From assembly GCF_005116475.1 (NCBI RefSeq), contig NZ_SWBO01000013.1, forward strand, positions 1 to 64,000: a DNA stretch of 64,000 nt. Reading direction: 5' to 3'. The notes under the pieces were generated by a model. That model saw nothing but the letters and a program-made list of their open reading frames with translations, ran no database searches and was not told the origin of the DNA. The DNA comes from Pedobacter cryotolerans (GTDB lineage Bacteria; Bacteroidota; Bacteroidia; Sphingobacteriales; Sphingobacteriaceae). Each line of letters starts with the position of its first letter. Position 1 is the stretch's first letter. The position numbers were made by a program, and so were the translations under genes. Of the stretch, positions 1 through 9,500 are shown in pieces.

Positions 1-80
1 CCCATTCCGAACAGAGAAGTTAAGCCCGCCAGAGCCGATGGTACTGCAGTAACATGTGGGAGAGTAGGTCGGTGCCAGAT
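1..80 (+). rRNA. rrf: 5S ribosomal RNA, 3' part (cut by window edge)
   Basis: The first 80 bases read as the second half of a bacterial 5S rRNA: the CCATTCCGAACAGAGAAGTT segment, then AAGCCCGCCAGAGCCGATGG, and the closing GGGAGAGTAGGTCGGTGCCA helix strand. The 5' part and the 16S/23S genes must lie left of the window. A terminator hairpin follows at once, so this is the end of an rRNA operon. Confidence 0.93.
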
Positions 81-90
81 CTTAAAAGAA

Positions 91-125
91 GCCTCATAAC
101 GAAAGTTGTGAGGCTTTCTTGTTTT
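91..125 (+). terminator. Terminator of the rRNA operon
   Basis: GCCTCATAAC pairs with GTTGTGAGGC (10 bp, one G-U) around a GAAA loop and is followed by a T-rich run. It sits about 10 bases past the end of 5S rRNA and fits a Rho-independent terminator. Confidence 0.85.
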
Positions 126-235
126 ACAAAATTTCCTATTAAAATGTTGTGTTGGCTTTTGTTGATCCAAAAAGCGATGTGCTTTGTGAACTTTGCTAGG
201 CAAATGTAAATAGCAGCACAACATGCTCCATCATA

Positions 236-298
236 GACCCGATTGCAGTGTATACCGAAGTGGATAGCGGGCAATGGCCGTATAACGGAAAGCGGGAC
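236..298 (+). repeat. Dispersed CCCGATTG...AGCGGGAC element (copy 1)
   Basis: This intergenic piece starts with ACCCGATTGCAGTG and ends with GGAAAGCGGGAC. The same ends occur inverted at 36925-36966 and in degraded form at 58814-58880. The rest of the 126-461 gap is AT-rich and I see no gene in it; an antisense open frame there runs into the 5S gene and is not believable. Confidence 0.5.
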
Positions 299-461
299 AT
301 GCTTTAATAGTACCATTGAATGTGATCTGCTAAAAAAAAATCAATTCAACTTTACTCTTTTTTTATGTGTTAAAAATTTGTTAAACGATCATTTTTTTTA
401 AGTGGAGCTATTTTAAAACTGTAATATTGTAAATTACGTTTTTGTATAATATCATATAATT

Positions 462-2225
462 ATGAAACTAAGAGTATATTTTTCTTTGGTGCTATTTTTC
501 GGAATAGTTCTTAGTGCTTTCGCACAAGATAAAAATGTTATTTTACCACCAAATTGGTATAATTTGGACTTAATTAAATCTGGTTATTTTGGGATTAGTA
601 CTGATAAGGCTTACAACGAATTATTAAAAGACAAAAGACCCAAGCAAAAAGTTATTGTTGCAGTAATTGATGGTGGTACTGATGTAAGGCATGAAGATTT
701 AAAAGATGTTTTATGGACTAACTTAAAGGAAATACCGGGAAATGGTTTAGATGATGACGGTAATGGGTACATTGATGATATTAATGGTTGGAATTTTTTA
801 GGTTCGAAAAAAGGGAGCCTTGCTTATGATAATTTAGAATTGGTTAGAATTAAAAGGAAATATGAGGATAAATACCGTTCTACGTTACCTAGTACGGTAT
901 TAGATAGTACAGAGAAAAAGGAATTTGCGATTTATCAGAAAGCACGTGCCGAATTTGGAAAGAGATTTGATGAGGCGAGTAGTGCATTTCCGATTTATAT
1001 TTTGATTAAAAAGGTTTTAGATTCGGTTGCCGTTGTAAATGGTAAAAGTATTCCAGCATTAGAAGATATTGAGAACTATAAAGCAGATGACGAAACTGAA
1101 GAGTATGTTAAGAAGATTATTAGAAAGGGAGCTAAGGATGAAGGAGGAATTGACAAATTTTATAATACCATTAAAAAGGGTCATCATGAGCTAGAGGTAA
1201 TGTTAAAATACAATTTGAACATTAAATATGATGAGAGAGCGGCATTAGTAGGGGATGATTATGCTAATTCAAATCAACGAGATTATGGAAATAGTGATGT
1301 TGCTGGTGCCAATGCTGATCATGGAACTCATGTTTCTGGTATAATTGGTGCGGATAGAACTAATGAGTTAGGGATTATGGGAGTAGCAAACCATGTACAA
1401 ATTATGACTATTAGAGTTGTGCCAGAGGGCGATGAGCGTGATAAAGATGTAGCAAATGGGATTAGATATGCAGTTGATAATGGTGCTAAGGTAATTAATA
1501 TGAGCTTTGGAAAAGGCTATAAATGGGATAAAAAAGCTGTTGATGATGCCGTAAAATATGCAGAAAGTAAAGGCGTGTTGTTAGTGCATGCTGCTGGGAA
1601 TGATAATAGCGATAATGATCGAATTGAGAATTATCCAAATAAATTTTACGATGGTGCCGAAGCGGAGGCTTATTATAAAGCTAAAAAATCTGTAATAGCG
1701 CCGAAGATTTCTGATTTAATTACCCAGCAAGGAATGCAGAATAGAAATATGAATGGCAGACCTGATCCGTTTGTAAAGCCAATTCCGGTAGATACCCTAA
1801 AGTTTAAATTACCACATGCAAATAATTGGATTGAGGTAGGTGCAAGTGCTTATAAAGATGATGAGAATTTAAAAGCTTCATTTTCTAATTATGGTAAAAA
1901 TAATGTAGATGTATTCGCCCCTGGATTTAAAATTAACTCTACAGTTCCAAATTCAAAATATGAGGAATTTGATGGTACAAGTATGGCATCGCCAGTTGTA
2001 TCTGGACTGGCAGCTTTAATTTTAACATATTACCCTGAATTAAAACCAAATGAAGTAAGGGACATCATTATTAAATCTGTTACTAAGGTTGAGCATAAAA
2101 TAAAATATAAAAATGAAAAGGGAGAAAATGTTCGTGTTCCTTTTTCAGAAATTTGTGTTAGTGGCGGAATAGTTAATGCATACAATGCTTTAAAGTTGGC
2201 AGAAAGCTATAAACTTGCTAAATAG
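462..2225 (+). CDS. Secreted S8 (subtilisin-like) serine peptidase
   Basis: This 587-residue subtilase has a signal peptide (about residues 1-22, ending SAFAQ). All three catalytic motifs are present: Asp70 in VIDGGTD, His287 in HGTHVSG and Ser507 in GTSMASP. A DDDGNGYIDDINGWNF stretch follows the Asp motif and is shared with the inactive relative at 10678-12417. The Asp-to-His distance is about 217 residues, far more than in subtilisin, so a large domain is inserted between them. There is no T9SS-type C-terminal domain. It should degrade proteins in the periplasm or outside the cell. It converges on a set of other proteases, which suggests protein use as nutrient. Family call is firm; substrate is unknown. 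Confidence 0.93.
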   Translation: MKLRVYFSLVLFFGIVLSAFAQDKNVILPPNWYNLDLIKSGYFGISTDKAYNELLKDKRPKQKVIVAVIDGGTDVRHEDLKDVLWTNLKEIPGNGLDDDGNGYIDDINGWNFLGSKKGSLAYDNLELVRIKRKYEDKYRSTLPSTVLDSTEKKEFAIYQKARAEFGKRFDEASSAFPIYILIKKVLDSVAVVNGKSIPALEDIENYKADDETEEYVKKIIRKGAKDEGGIDKFYNTIKKGHHELEVMLKYNLNIKYDERAALVGDDYANSNQRDYGNSDVAGANADHGTHVSGIIGADRTNELGIMGVANHVQIMTIRVVPEGDERDKDVANGIRYAVDNGAKVINMSFGKGYKWDKKAVDDAVKYAESKGVLLVHAAGNDNSDNDRIENYPNKFYDGAEAEAYYKAKKSVIAPKISDLITQQGMQNRNMNGRPDPFVKPIPVDTLKFKLPHANNWIEVGASAYKDDENLKASFSNYGKNNVDVFAPGFKINSTVPNSKYEEFDGTSMASPVVSGLAALILTYYPELKPNEVRDIIIKSVTKVEHKIKYKNEKGENVRVPFSEICVSGGIVNAYNALKLAESYKLAK

Positions 2226-2242
2226 TATGATCAAAATATTAG

Positions 2243-2276
2243 AATCCTCGTTGAAATTCAACGAGGATTTTTTTTA
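2243..2276 (+). terminator. Terminator after the S8 peptidase gene
   Basis: AATCCTCGTTGA and TCAACGAGGATT form a 12-bp perfect stem with a 3-base loop, followed by a T run. It lies 18 bases after the stop codon. The remaining 220 bases up to the next gene are AT-rich with no further feature seen. Confidence 0.88.
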
Positions 2277-2497
2277 CCTACAATCGTAACATTTAAGAGA
2301 TATAGATTTTCAATTTGGCTTCTGTATCTCATTTATTAATGATTTAGTGTTTTAAGTATAAATAAGATGAATTTGTGATTAAGCTATTGTGTCATAATTA
2401 AGTCTATTGATTTGAATTAATTTCTTTTGGTTATCTAATGAGTAATTTTTAGAAAATGAATAATAAAAACATTACAGCAATCTTTATCATAAATTAG

Positions 2498-5395
2498 ATG
2501 TTCAATATTTACCAAGCCGTTTCCTTTTTACTTAGCTACAAAAGATTGTTAGTTATAATTATTCTTTTAACAACTATAGAAGCTATCGCTCAGCAACAAA
2601 ACCCTCCAAAAAACGTGATATCACCGTTATCTTTAAGAGAAGTTAGTGGTATTGTAAAGGATACAACAAATGTTGGTATACCTGGGGTTACAGTACGATT
2701 AACATCAGAAAAGGATACGCTGATCATGGGTACAAATCCTGATGGGATGTTTAGATTTATAAATGTAAAATCGGCTGTTTACACGATTTCAGTTAATAGT
2801 TTAGGTTTTAAATCTTTTATTGGAAAATATAGACAAAACGATGCTACAGCCAAAATTCAAATGGCCCCAATAATTTTAAAAGCCGACTCGAAAACATTAG
2901 ACGCAGTTGTGATTAACGGAGCGCCTTCAATTACCTATAAAACGGATACTGTTGAATATAAGGCGAGTGATTATGTTGTTAGAGAAAATGCTACTGTTGA
3001 TGAATTGGTAAAAAAAATGGAGGGGATGGAAGTGGGAAATGATGGTTCAGTAGTACATCAAGGTGCTCCAATTGCGAGAGCAAAAATTAATGGCAAAGTA
3101 TACTTAGGAGGTGATGTGGCTACTGCGTTACAAAATTTACCTGCAGAAATAGTAGAAAAAATTCAAATTGTTGATGATTATGGCGATCAAGCAGAGCGAA
3201 CAGGGATAAAGGATGGAGACCCAGAAAAAATTTTGAATATAGTTACCAAAAGAAGTAAATCTGTAGGTAATAGCATAAATGTAACGGGAGGGGCAGGAAA
3301 TAATGATAGGTATGAAGGTTCAGTATTTGCAACAAGATTAAATACCAATCAAAGTATTGGCGTTAATATTAGATTAAATAATACAGTTAATGGTGTAGCA
3401 AATAGTGGGAATTCTAGTGGTAACAACAATAATGGGGGAGGTGGAAGAGGAAATGGAGGTAATAACACTCCAAATCTAAATGCATTTGGAGGTAGTGGCG
3501 GCACTACAAATAATGGTACTTCGGCTTTTTCTTACCGCGATCAAATCACTCCTAAAATAAAAATTAATACAAATTATCGCTATGCTTTTAATAATACCAA
3601 TTCAATTAATAGCAGTATTGCACAAATTCCAAGTATAAGAGGAAATACTTTTTCATCAAACGAGGGTTCGAGTACAAATGATACTAAATCTCATAACCTA
3701 AATTTTGAGTTGGAAGCTAATTTGGATAGCTCAAATTTTTTGAGAATTACGCCAACATTTAATTATGCTTCAACTGTTGCTGGTAATGAATCGTCAAATT
3801 TGCAGCGTTTTGTTGCAGCAGAGCCATCACCTGATAACCAGTCGTTTAGGCAAGATCAAACTGGTAATAATTCTAATAGAAATACTAGGCCAAATTACGG
3901 GATTACTGCTTTTTACCAGCATTTGTTTGCAAAGCCGAGGAGAAATATCTCTGTTCAAATTAGTTTAAATAATAACAATCAAGAGGCAGAACAAGATAGA
4001 AATGCCAGAATATTGTACTACGATGGATTATCTGATCTTGTGCTTAAAGATTCTTTAATAAACAGAGTTGTTAACAGAGATAATTTAACAAAAAATTATA
4101 GGGCAAGCTTAACATTTGCCGAACCCCTTACAGTTAATACGCAGTTAGAGTTTAATGGACAAATTAACTATAATGGTTATGACAATACTGCTATCACTAG
4201 CAACATATTTACCGACGGATCTAAACAAATTGTAGATTCGCTGAGTAATATTTATGATTATTCTTTTACACAGACAAGGTTAGCATTGAACTATAGATAT
4301 GGCGTTAGTAAAGATTCAAAGCTTAAGTTTTCTTTAGGTGTAACGGCTGTACCTGCCGTATTGAGTGGCACAAAGGAAAGTTTAGGAACGAGTACTAACC
4401 GCAGTAGTTTTAATTTAATACCAATTGCTCGTTTTCAATATTTATGGTCTAAACAACACAGCTTGCAACTAAACTATTCTGGTAATGCAACAGAGCCAAG
4501 TTTTGATCAAATTCAACCTGTTCGGGATGTTTCAAATCCTCAAAATCCAGTGGTCGGCAATCCAGATTTAAAAGTTACATTTAATCACAGTGTGAATACC
4601 AGTTATAATAATTATATCGCCATTGCGAAATTAAATTATTCAGTAAATGCAAATGCAACCTTTATTGAGAACTCAGTTGTAAGAAATGTTGTTCAGATTT
4701 CGGATGCATTTAACAGTAGAAAAAATGAAACGCGTTTTGTGAATTTAAATGGTGTTTATAGGATTAATACAAATCATTCTATCAGTAAGCAATTTGGTGA
4801 TAGGAAATACAATTTAAGCCTAAATGGAAACATTAGTTATAATCATGGTGTTTCTATGAGCGATAATATTGAAAACGTTACTACAACTTGGAATTTTAAT
4901 GAACGTTTCGGGCCAAGAATTAACCCAACAGAATGGTTAGAAGTTAATCCTTTTGTGTCTTACAGTGTTATCAAATCAAATAATACATTGCCCAGTTCTT
5001 TAGATAGCAAAACAAATACATTAGCATTTAATATAGATGGTAAATTTTATATGTGGAAAACACTGATTTTTGGATATAGTGCTAGTAAAAATTATGTGAG
5101 TGGTATAAATGCAAATATTACTAACAATCCATTTGTTATTAATGCCTATATAGAAAAAGAATTTTATAAGCGCAGGGCGAAGTTAACTTTTCAGGCATTT
5201 GACTTATTAAACCAAAATAATTTTGTGAATAGAAATATATTAGATAACGGAGCTATCATTGATACCAGATCTAATGCATTGAGTCAATACTTTATGGTTC
5301 GTTTAACTATGCGTTTACAAAAATGGAGCGGTGCCAAGCCAAGAAACGGCGATCAGATGATGAGAAGAGGAGACGGCGGGTTTGGTAGATTTTAA
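2498..5395 (+). CDS. TonB-dependent-receptor-like outer membrane beta-barrel protein
   Basis: This 965-residue protein has an uncleaved-looking N-terminal stretch, a hydrophobic signal near residues 17-32, a carboxypeptidase-regulatory-like beta-sandwich at about 50-125 (VSGIVKDTTNVGIPGVTV), a plug-like region at about 130-250 and a long beta-barrel. A Gly/Asn-rich low-complexity loop lies at about 295-345. It ends in a Gly/Arg-rich tail rather than the usual aromatic-ended strand. It belongs to the Bacteroidota barrel family often annotated as outer membrane beta-barrel protein (a TonB receptor relative), separate from SusC because it has no SusD partner here. The ligand is unknown; the protease-rich neighbourhood suggests peptides, which is inference. 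Confidence 0.82.
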   Translation: MFNIYQAVSFLLSYKRLLVIIILLTTIEAIAQQQNPPKNVISPLSLREVSGIVKDTTNVGIPGVTVRLTSEKDTLIMGTNPDGMFRFINVKSAVYTISVNSLGFKSFIGKYRQNDATAKIQMAPIILKADSKTLDAVVINGAPSITYKTDTVEYKASDYVVRENATVDELVKKMEGMEVGNDGSVVHQGAPIARAKINGKVYLGGDVATALQNLPAEIVEKIQIVDDYGDQAERTGIKDGDPEKILNIVTKRSKSVGNSINVTGGAGNNDRYEGSVFATRLNTNQSIGVNIRLNNTVNGVANSGNSSGNNNNGGGGRGNGGNNTPNLNAFGGSGGTTNNGTSAFSYRDQITPKIKINTNYRYAFNNTNSINSSIAQIPSIRGNTFSSNEGSSTNDTKSHNLNFELEANLDSSNFLRITPTFNYASTVAGNESSNLQRFVAAEPSPDNQSFRQDQTGNNSNRNTRPNYGITAFYQHLFAKPRRNISVQISLNNNNQEAEQDRNARILYYDGLSDLVLKDSLINRVVNRDNLTKNYRASLTFAEPLTVNTQLEFNGQINYNGYDNTAITSNIFTDGSKQIVDSLSNIYDYSFTQTRLALNYRYGVSKDSKLKFSLGVTAVPAVLSGTKESLGTSTNRSSFNLIPIARFQYLWSKQHSLQLNYSGNATEPSFDQIQPVRDVSNPQNPVVGNPDLKVTFNHSVNTSYNNYIAIAKLNYSVNANATFIENSVVRNVVQISDAFNSRKNETRFVNLNGVYRINTNHSISKQFGDRKYNLSLNGNISYNHGVSMSDNIENVTTTWNFNERFGPRINPTEWLEVNPFVSYSVIKSNNTLPSSLDSKTNTLAFNIDGKFYMWKTLIFGYSASKNYVSGINANITNNPFVINAYIEKEFYKRRAKLTFQAFDLLNQNNFVNRNILDNGAIIDTRSNALSQYFMVRLTMRLQKWSGAKPRNGDQMMRRGDGGFGRF

Positions 5396-5397
5396 TG

Positions 5398-5446
5398 AAT
5401 ACAAGTAGCTATGGATGTTATTAGTAGACCAATTGCTACTTGTATT
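5398..5446. terminator. Inverted repeat between convergent genes
   Basis: AATACAAGTAGC and GCTACTTGTATT are perfect 12-base complements separated by 25 bases. The structure sits in the 79-base gap between two convergent genes and may stop transcription from both sides. The long loop makes this less certain than the other terminators. Confidence 0.5.
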
Positions 5447-5474
5447 TCAATTTTATAGAAAAACTAAAACTTTT

Positions 5475-8024
5475 CTAATTATCAATTTTAGAGTCTAATG
5501 CAGCTTCAATACGCTCATACAAATCCATTAAATGATGTTTACTCGCTGGATCTGATTGATTGGCAGCTGCAGATTTAACGCTAATCCGTAATTCTCTTAA
5601 AACATTTTTAGTTTCAGACATGGTATCACTTTGTGAATTAGTTAATTCTGTTGGAAAAGAAAAGGGACTGTTTTTTGAGTTGGTATTTGTAGGAGAAGGA
5701 ATGGTTGCAGCTACAGTTTGAGCAGGTTTTACGATTCCCACAAGTCTATCAATGTATGCCTTTTGTAAATTACGACGGTAAATATCGATAGGTGTATTTG
5801 TTTTTAGCTCAGATAAAATTGCTTTATTTAAATCAGTAAATAAATCACTTATTTTATAAGCTTTTGGCCCTTCGCTAGCTTCTGCATCAATAAGTTTACT
5901 TAATGTTTTGCTGCTTAACAATCTGATCAATGTACTACTTTGTAGCTTTGCAATTATTTCAATTGAACTTTGATCAATATTATTTAAAATTTGCTGGTTA
6001 ATTAACCATTTTGGCGTATTAAACAACTGTCTACTAAAAAAATCAATAGCTTGCTTTTGTTTTGAAACGGGAGTACGTTCATATACCATGCCTGGCTGAT
6101 CTACAGTTTTAGGGTTTTCATAAACCCCTCCAATATTCTTAATTACGTGCCCCAAATAACGATTATATTGAGCCACGACTTGATCATACATGTGAGCTAA
6201 ATTTTCATATCCCTTACCAGGTACTTTTGTCCATTCTGACAAATTTGATAAGATAACCTTTAAATTTTTTATACCATAATCGCTGGCAATCATTGCGTTA
6301 TCACCTAAATCTTCATTTTGTGAGTTCGGGTCATCTTTATTTGCTTCTGTACCAAACCATAACCTTCTATTTTTTGCAGCTTCAAGTGTCATTTTGTCTA
6401 ATATTTTCATATCAGAATCAACATTTTTATTATCTGGAAAATATCTATAACCCCATTCTATAGCCCATTTATCATAATCGCCAATACGAGGATACAAACC
6501 TTTAGAAGAAATATTATCTTCTGGCTGGGCTACATAATTAAAACGGGCATAATCCATTATTGATGGTGTATGACCATTTTCTTCAACCCATTTTTTATTA
6601 CGCAGGTTTTCTACAGGTACTGTAGAGCTAGAGCCATAATTATGTAATAAACCTAAAGTATGTCCTACTTCATGAGATGAAACAAAACGGATTAAATCGC
6701 CCATTAATTCATCGCTAAACTGCATTTTTCGTGCTCTTGGATCAACAGCAGCAGTCTGAATCATATACCAATCATGGAGCAACTTCTGAACATTATGGTA
6801 CCAATTGATATGGCTTTCAATAATTTCTCCTGATCTAGGGTCTGTAGTAATTGGTGCATTAGCGTTAGGAATTTCTGATGGTTTATATACAATTGCAGAA
6901 TGCCTTGCGTCATCTAAGCTCCAAGTAGAATCTTGTGCTTTAGTTGGTGCTTCTTTCCCTATAACAGCATTTTTAAACCCCGCTTTTTCAAATGCCTTTG
7001 CCCAATCGTTAATACCTGCAATTAAATATGGCACCCATTTTTTTGGCGTAGTAGGATCTATGTAGTAAACGATTGGTTTTTTAGGTTCAACTAGCTCTCC
7101 CCTTTTATATTTTACCATATCTTCTGGTTTTGGTTCTAAGCGCCATCTCATTATCATTTGAACCTCTTCAATCCCTTGTGGATTTAAATCAAAATCAGTG
7201 TAACCTACATTAAAATAACCAATTCTGTTATCAAAATATCTAGGTTTCATTGGTGTTTTTGGTAGTAAGACTAAAGAAGATTTTAGCTCTATAGTGGCTG
7301 CATTACTTGATGTTAAGCCATTAGACGATCCACTAGGCGTTATACTATAGGTTTTAACTGAATTTATTTCAACATTTGTTGGAAAACTGCGTATACCTAA
7401 AACATAACTTCTATCAGCTTGTTGTGCTCCTAATTTTAATTTTGATTTAACTGTTGAAGAGCCAAAGTAGAGTATATCATTATCACCGTTTAAAAAAGTA
7501 GTAATATCAATCACACTCCCTTTATTATCAGGAGTATTTGTGGCAATATTAAAGGAAGAAATTATAGGTTGAATATTTGAATTTTTTAAGGACTGATACA
7601 TTGATGAAGTGCTGTCAGTACTATAGGTTGCAAAACTTATATTTCTTAAAAAAATACGATCATTTGGTCCTTTATCAAAACGGATAATAGTCCTGCCTAT
7701 TTCATCTCCAGCATATCCTTGTAAAGCACGAACATCAGCACCAGATTTAGAAATACGATTTACAACTAAAATGTCTCTACCTAACAACGAATCCGCTATC
7801 TCAAAGAAATATTTATCATCAATTTTATGTGATGTAATCATTCCCTTTTGTGTAATTGCCTTATTGGATATAATTTGGCTGTATAATTTAGGTTTATTCG
7901 GAGAAGCTGCGGGTCCGGTTTTTTTTGAGGTGTCTGCTAGGCTTGCAGCAGGAGCTTTTACTTGTCCATGTACAATGGAAATTACACTAAAAACCATTAA
8001 TATGGTTAGTATACTCTTTTTCAT
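5475..8024 (-). CDS. Secreted zinc metalloprotease, DUF5117/DUF4953 type
   Basis: The 849-residue product has a signal peptide (residues 1-21, ending VHGQ). The zinc site HEVGHTLGLLH spans residues 451-461 and gives the metzincin pattern HExxHxxGxxH, with Glu452 as catalytic base. N-terminal sequence around MLVVNRISKSGADVR-like positions and the DPRSGEI and NWYHNVQKLLHDWY stretches match the large Bacteroidota metalloprotease family that carries DUF5117 and DUF4953. The protein should act in the periplasm or at the outer membrane. It is the last of the minus-strand protease run and is separated from the gene before it by 175 bases with a hairpin, so it may have its own promoter. Family call is strong; substrate unknown. 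Confidence 0.9.
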   Translation of the reverse strand: MKKSILTILMVFSVISIVHGQVKAPAASLADTSKKTGPAASPNKPKLYSQIISNKAITQKGMITSHKIDDKYFFEIADSLLGRDILVVNRISKSGADVRALQGYAGDEIGRTIIRFDKGPNDRIFLRNISFATYSTDSTSSMYQSLKNSNIQPIISSFNIATNTPDNKGSVIDITTFLNGDNDILYFGSSTVKSKLKLGAQQADRSYVLGIRSFPTNVEINSVKTYSITPSGSSNGLTSSNAATIELKSSLVLLPKTPMKPRYFDNRIGYFNVGYTDFDLNPQGIEEVQMIMRWRLEPKPEDMVKYKRGELVEPKKPIVYYIDPTTPKKWVPYLIAGINDWAKAFEKAGFKNAVIGKEAPTKAQDSTWSLDDARHSAIVYKPSEIPNANAPITTDPRSGEIIESHINWYHNVQKLLHDWYMIQTAAVDPRARKMQFSDELMGDLIRFVSSHEVGHTLGLLHNYGSSSTVPVENLRNKKWVEENGHTPSIMDYARFNYVAQPEDNISSKGLYPRIGDYDKWAIEWGYRYFPDNKNVDSDMKILDKMTLEAAKNRRLWFGTEANKDDPNSQNEDLGDNAMIASDYGIKNLKVILSNLSEWTKVPGKGYENLAHMYDQVVAQYNRYLGHVIKNIGGVYENPKTVDQPGMVYERTPVSKQKQAIDFFSRQLFNTPKWLINQQILNNIDQSSIEIIAKLQSSTLIRLLSSKTLSKLIDAEASEGPKAYKISDLFTDLNKAILSELKTNTPIDIYRRNLQKAYIDRLVGIVKPAQTVAATIPSPTNTNSKNSPFSFPTELTNSQSDTMSETKNVLRELRISVKSAAANQSDPASKHHLMDLYERIEAALDSKIDN

Positions 8025-8115
8025 AAATTAAAAAGGTTTTAAGGCAAATATTTAGATAAAATAATTACAACTAACTGATTTATATTTTAAGCTGAAATTT
8101 AGATTATTTAATTAA

Positions 8116-8142
8116 AGAGAGCGCCGGATTAGGGCGCCCTCT
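8116..8142 (-). terminator. Weak terminator hairpin after the thioredoxin-fusion gene
   Basis: AGAG-A-GCGCC pairs with GGCGC-C-CTCT with one A/C mismatch inside the stem. Read on the minus strand it is followed by TTTAATTAAAT. It lies between two minus-strand genes and would close the three-gene operon upstream. Confidence 0.5.
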
Positions 8143-8199
8143 AAAACATTAATTAACTACCTAAACCCATTAAAAATTGGAATTTAAGTAACTAAGAAG

Positions 8200-9474
8200 T
8201 TATTTTAACAAATCATTTTCTATGATGCTGACTATTTTAGAAACATCATTTCCGATTTCTATAATAGGCTTTTGACCAGGTTTAACCATTATAATATATG
8301 GTAAGGCCATTATATTAAGCTTTGAGCATAATTCTTTCTCTTTATCTGCGTTTATTTTATAAAAAACAACTTTATCTTTATACTGTGTAGCAAGTTTCTC
8401 CATTTCAGGCATCATTTTCATACATGGAGCGCACCAAGTTGCCCAAAAATCTATAATTACTGGTTTATCTCCTTTAAAAACAAAGTCTTTATTGCTTTTA
8501 TAATCATAGATGTATTCTATAAACTCGGCTTTAGTAATTGCATTAACTTTTCCTTGTTCAATTTTTATTAAGGGTTCGGTTATAATCTCGTTGATTTTTG
8601 TACTTTCATACGATTGATAATAAATTTTACTATTCTGAAAATCAATAGATATTAAGCCAAAATCAAGTAAGCCAAGACCAACAACAGGCTTTACTAGATT
8701 AGGATTAATAGTGATTAATTTGTTTTTAAGGTTCATATTTACTACAGAAATATCTTGGCCTTTAAATGCTTCAGCATTAACATTATCTGCACTATAACCA
8801 ATGCCAGAAATTTTTCCTTTGGTGTTTATATTAGGTTTAACTGCTATTAATGTTTTCGATATTAAAGATAAAGTTCCTGTTTCCCATGTATCAAAAATTA
8901 CTTTTGTGGGTTTGTTATTTACTTTGATTTCGAATTCAGGAATCCCGCCAAGTAGTATATCGCCACTTGTTCTTTCTGTTAAACGCATAAATGTAGGTTT
9001 AAAGGGTGTAGAAGTATATATTTTGCCATTTTTTTTGTCGATAGTAAGCACCACATTTTTAAAAAATGAACCACTTATAACGCCTGAAACGCCGAGCTTT
9101 TTAATATAGTTAGCCGCTTCGCCTTCGAGTAAAAGCGATGTTAAAGTATTCGCAAATACATTATTGCCAAAAGCAATGGTATTTATTTTGAATTTTTTAG
9201 CTGCTGCAATTTTTCTCACTGTTGGCAAATCTTGTAAAGTTGTTTCAGTATAAGAATCAATTCCTATCTTTTCTGCAAACTCTGGTAACAATGCAGTTTT
9301 TCCAGCTAAATCTAAAATAAAAGTTCCCTCAATACCATTTACCATTAAGTTAATGGCTATGCGACCCTCAACAGTTTTAAAATTAGAAGCTTCTATCTTA
9401 ACTTGAGATTGTTGCGAATAAACTTTTACAGTAGTTGTTATTATTAGAAAAAGGATAATTAATTTTTTCATCAT
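8200..9474 (-). CDS. Aspartyl-protease-like protein fused to thioredoxin; protease motifs degenerate
   Basis: The 424-residue product has a signal peptide (residues 1-21, ending VYSQ). Two retropepsin-like lobes follow, but the catalytic triplets are changed: the first is Asp55-Leu-Ala where DTG is expected, and the second is Asp195-Thr-Trp. The C-terminal third is a thioredoxin domain with the full WATWCAPC motif (Cys348 and Cys351). So it is likely a periplasmic thiol-disulfide protein carrying an inactive or much altered aspartyl-protease scaffold, perhaps as a binding module. It lies 26 bases after the intact aspartyl protease gene and looks co-transcribed with it. The start is ATG-ATG; the second ATG is one codon on and equally possible. 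Confidence 0.85.
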   Translation of the reverse strand: MMKKLIILFLIITTTVKVYSQQSQVKIEASNFKTVEGRIAINLMVNGIEGTFILDLAGKTALLPEFAEKIGIDSYTETTLQDLPTVRKIAAAKKFKINTIAFGNNVFANTLTSLLLEGEAANYIKKLGVSGVISGSFFKNVVLTIDKKNGKIYTSTPFKPTFMRLTERTSGDILLGGIPEFEIKVNNKPTKVIFDTWETGTLSLISKTLIAVKPNINTKGKISGIGYSADNVNAEAFKGQDISVVNMNLKNKLITINPNLVKPVVGLGLLDFGLISIDFQNSKIYYQSYESTKINEIITEPLIKIEQGKVNAITKAEFIEYIYDYKSNKDFVFKGDKPVIIDFWATWCAPCMKMMPEMEKLATQYKDKVVFYKINADKEKELCSKLNIMALPYIIMVKPGQKPIIEIGNDVSKIVSIIENDLLK

Positions 9475-9500
9475 TATTTTTTTATGTTTTAATGCCCCAA

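Noticed and set aside
20..316. 98-residue antisense open frame
   Set aside because: It overlaps the 5S rRNA and the terminator and covers a dispersed repeat; a protein here is not credible.
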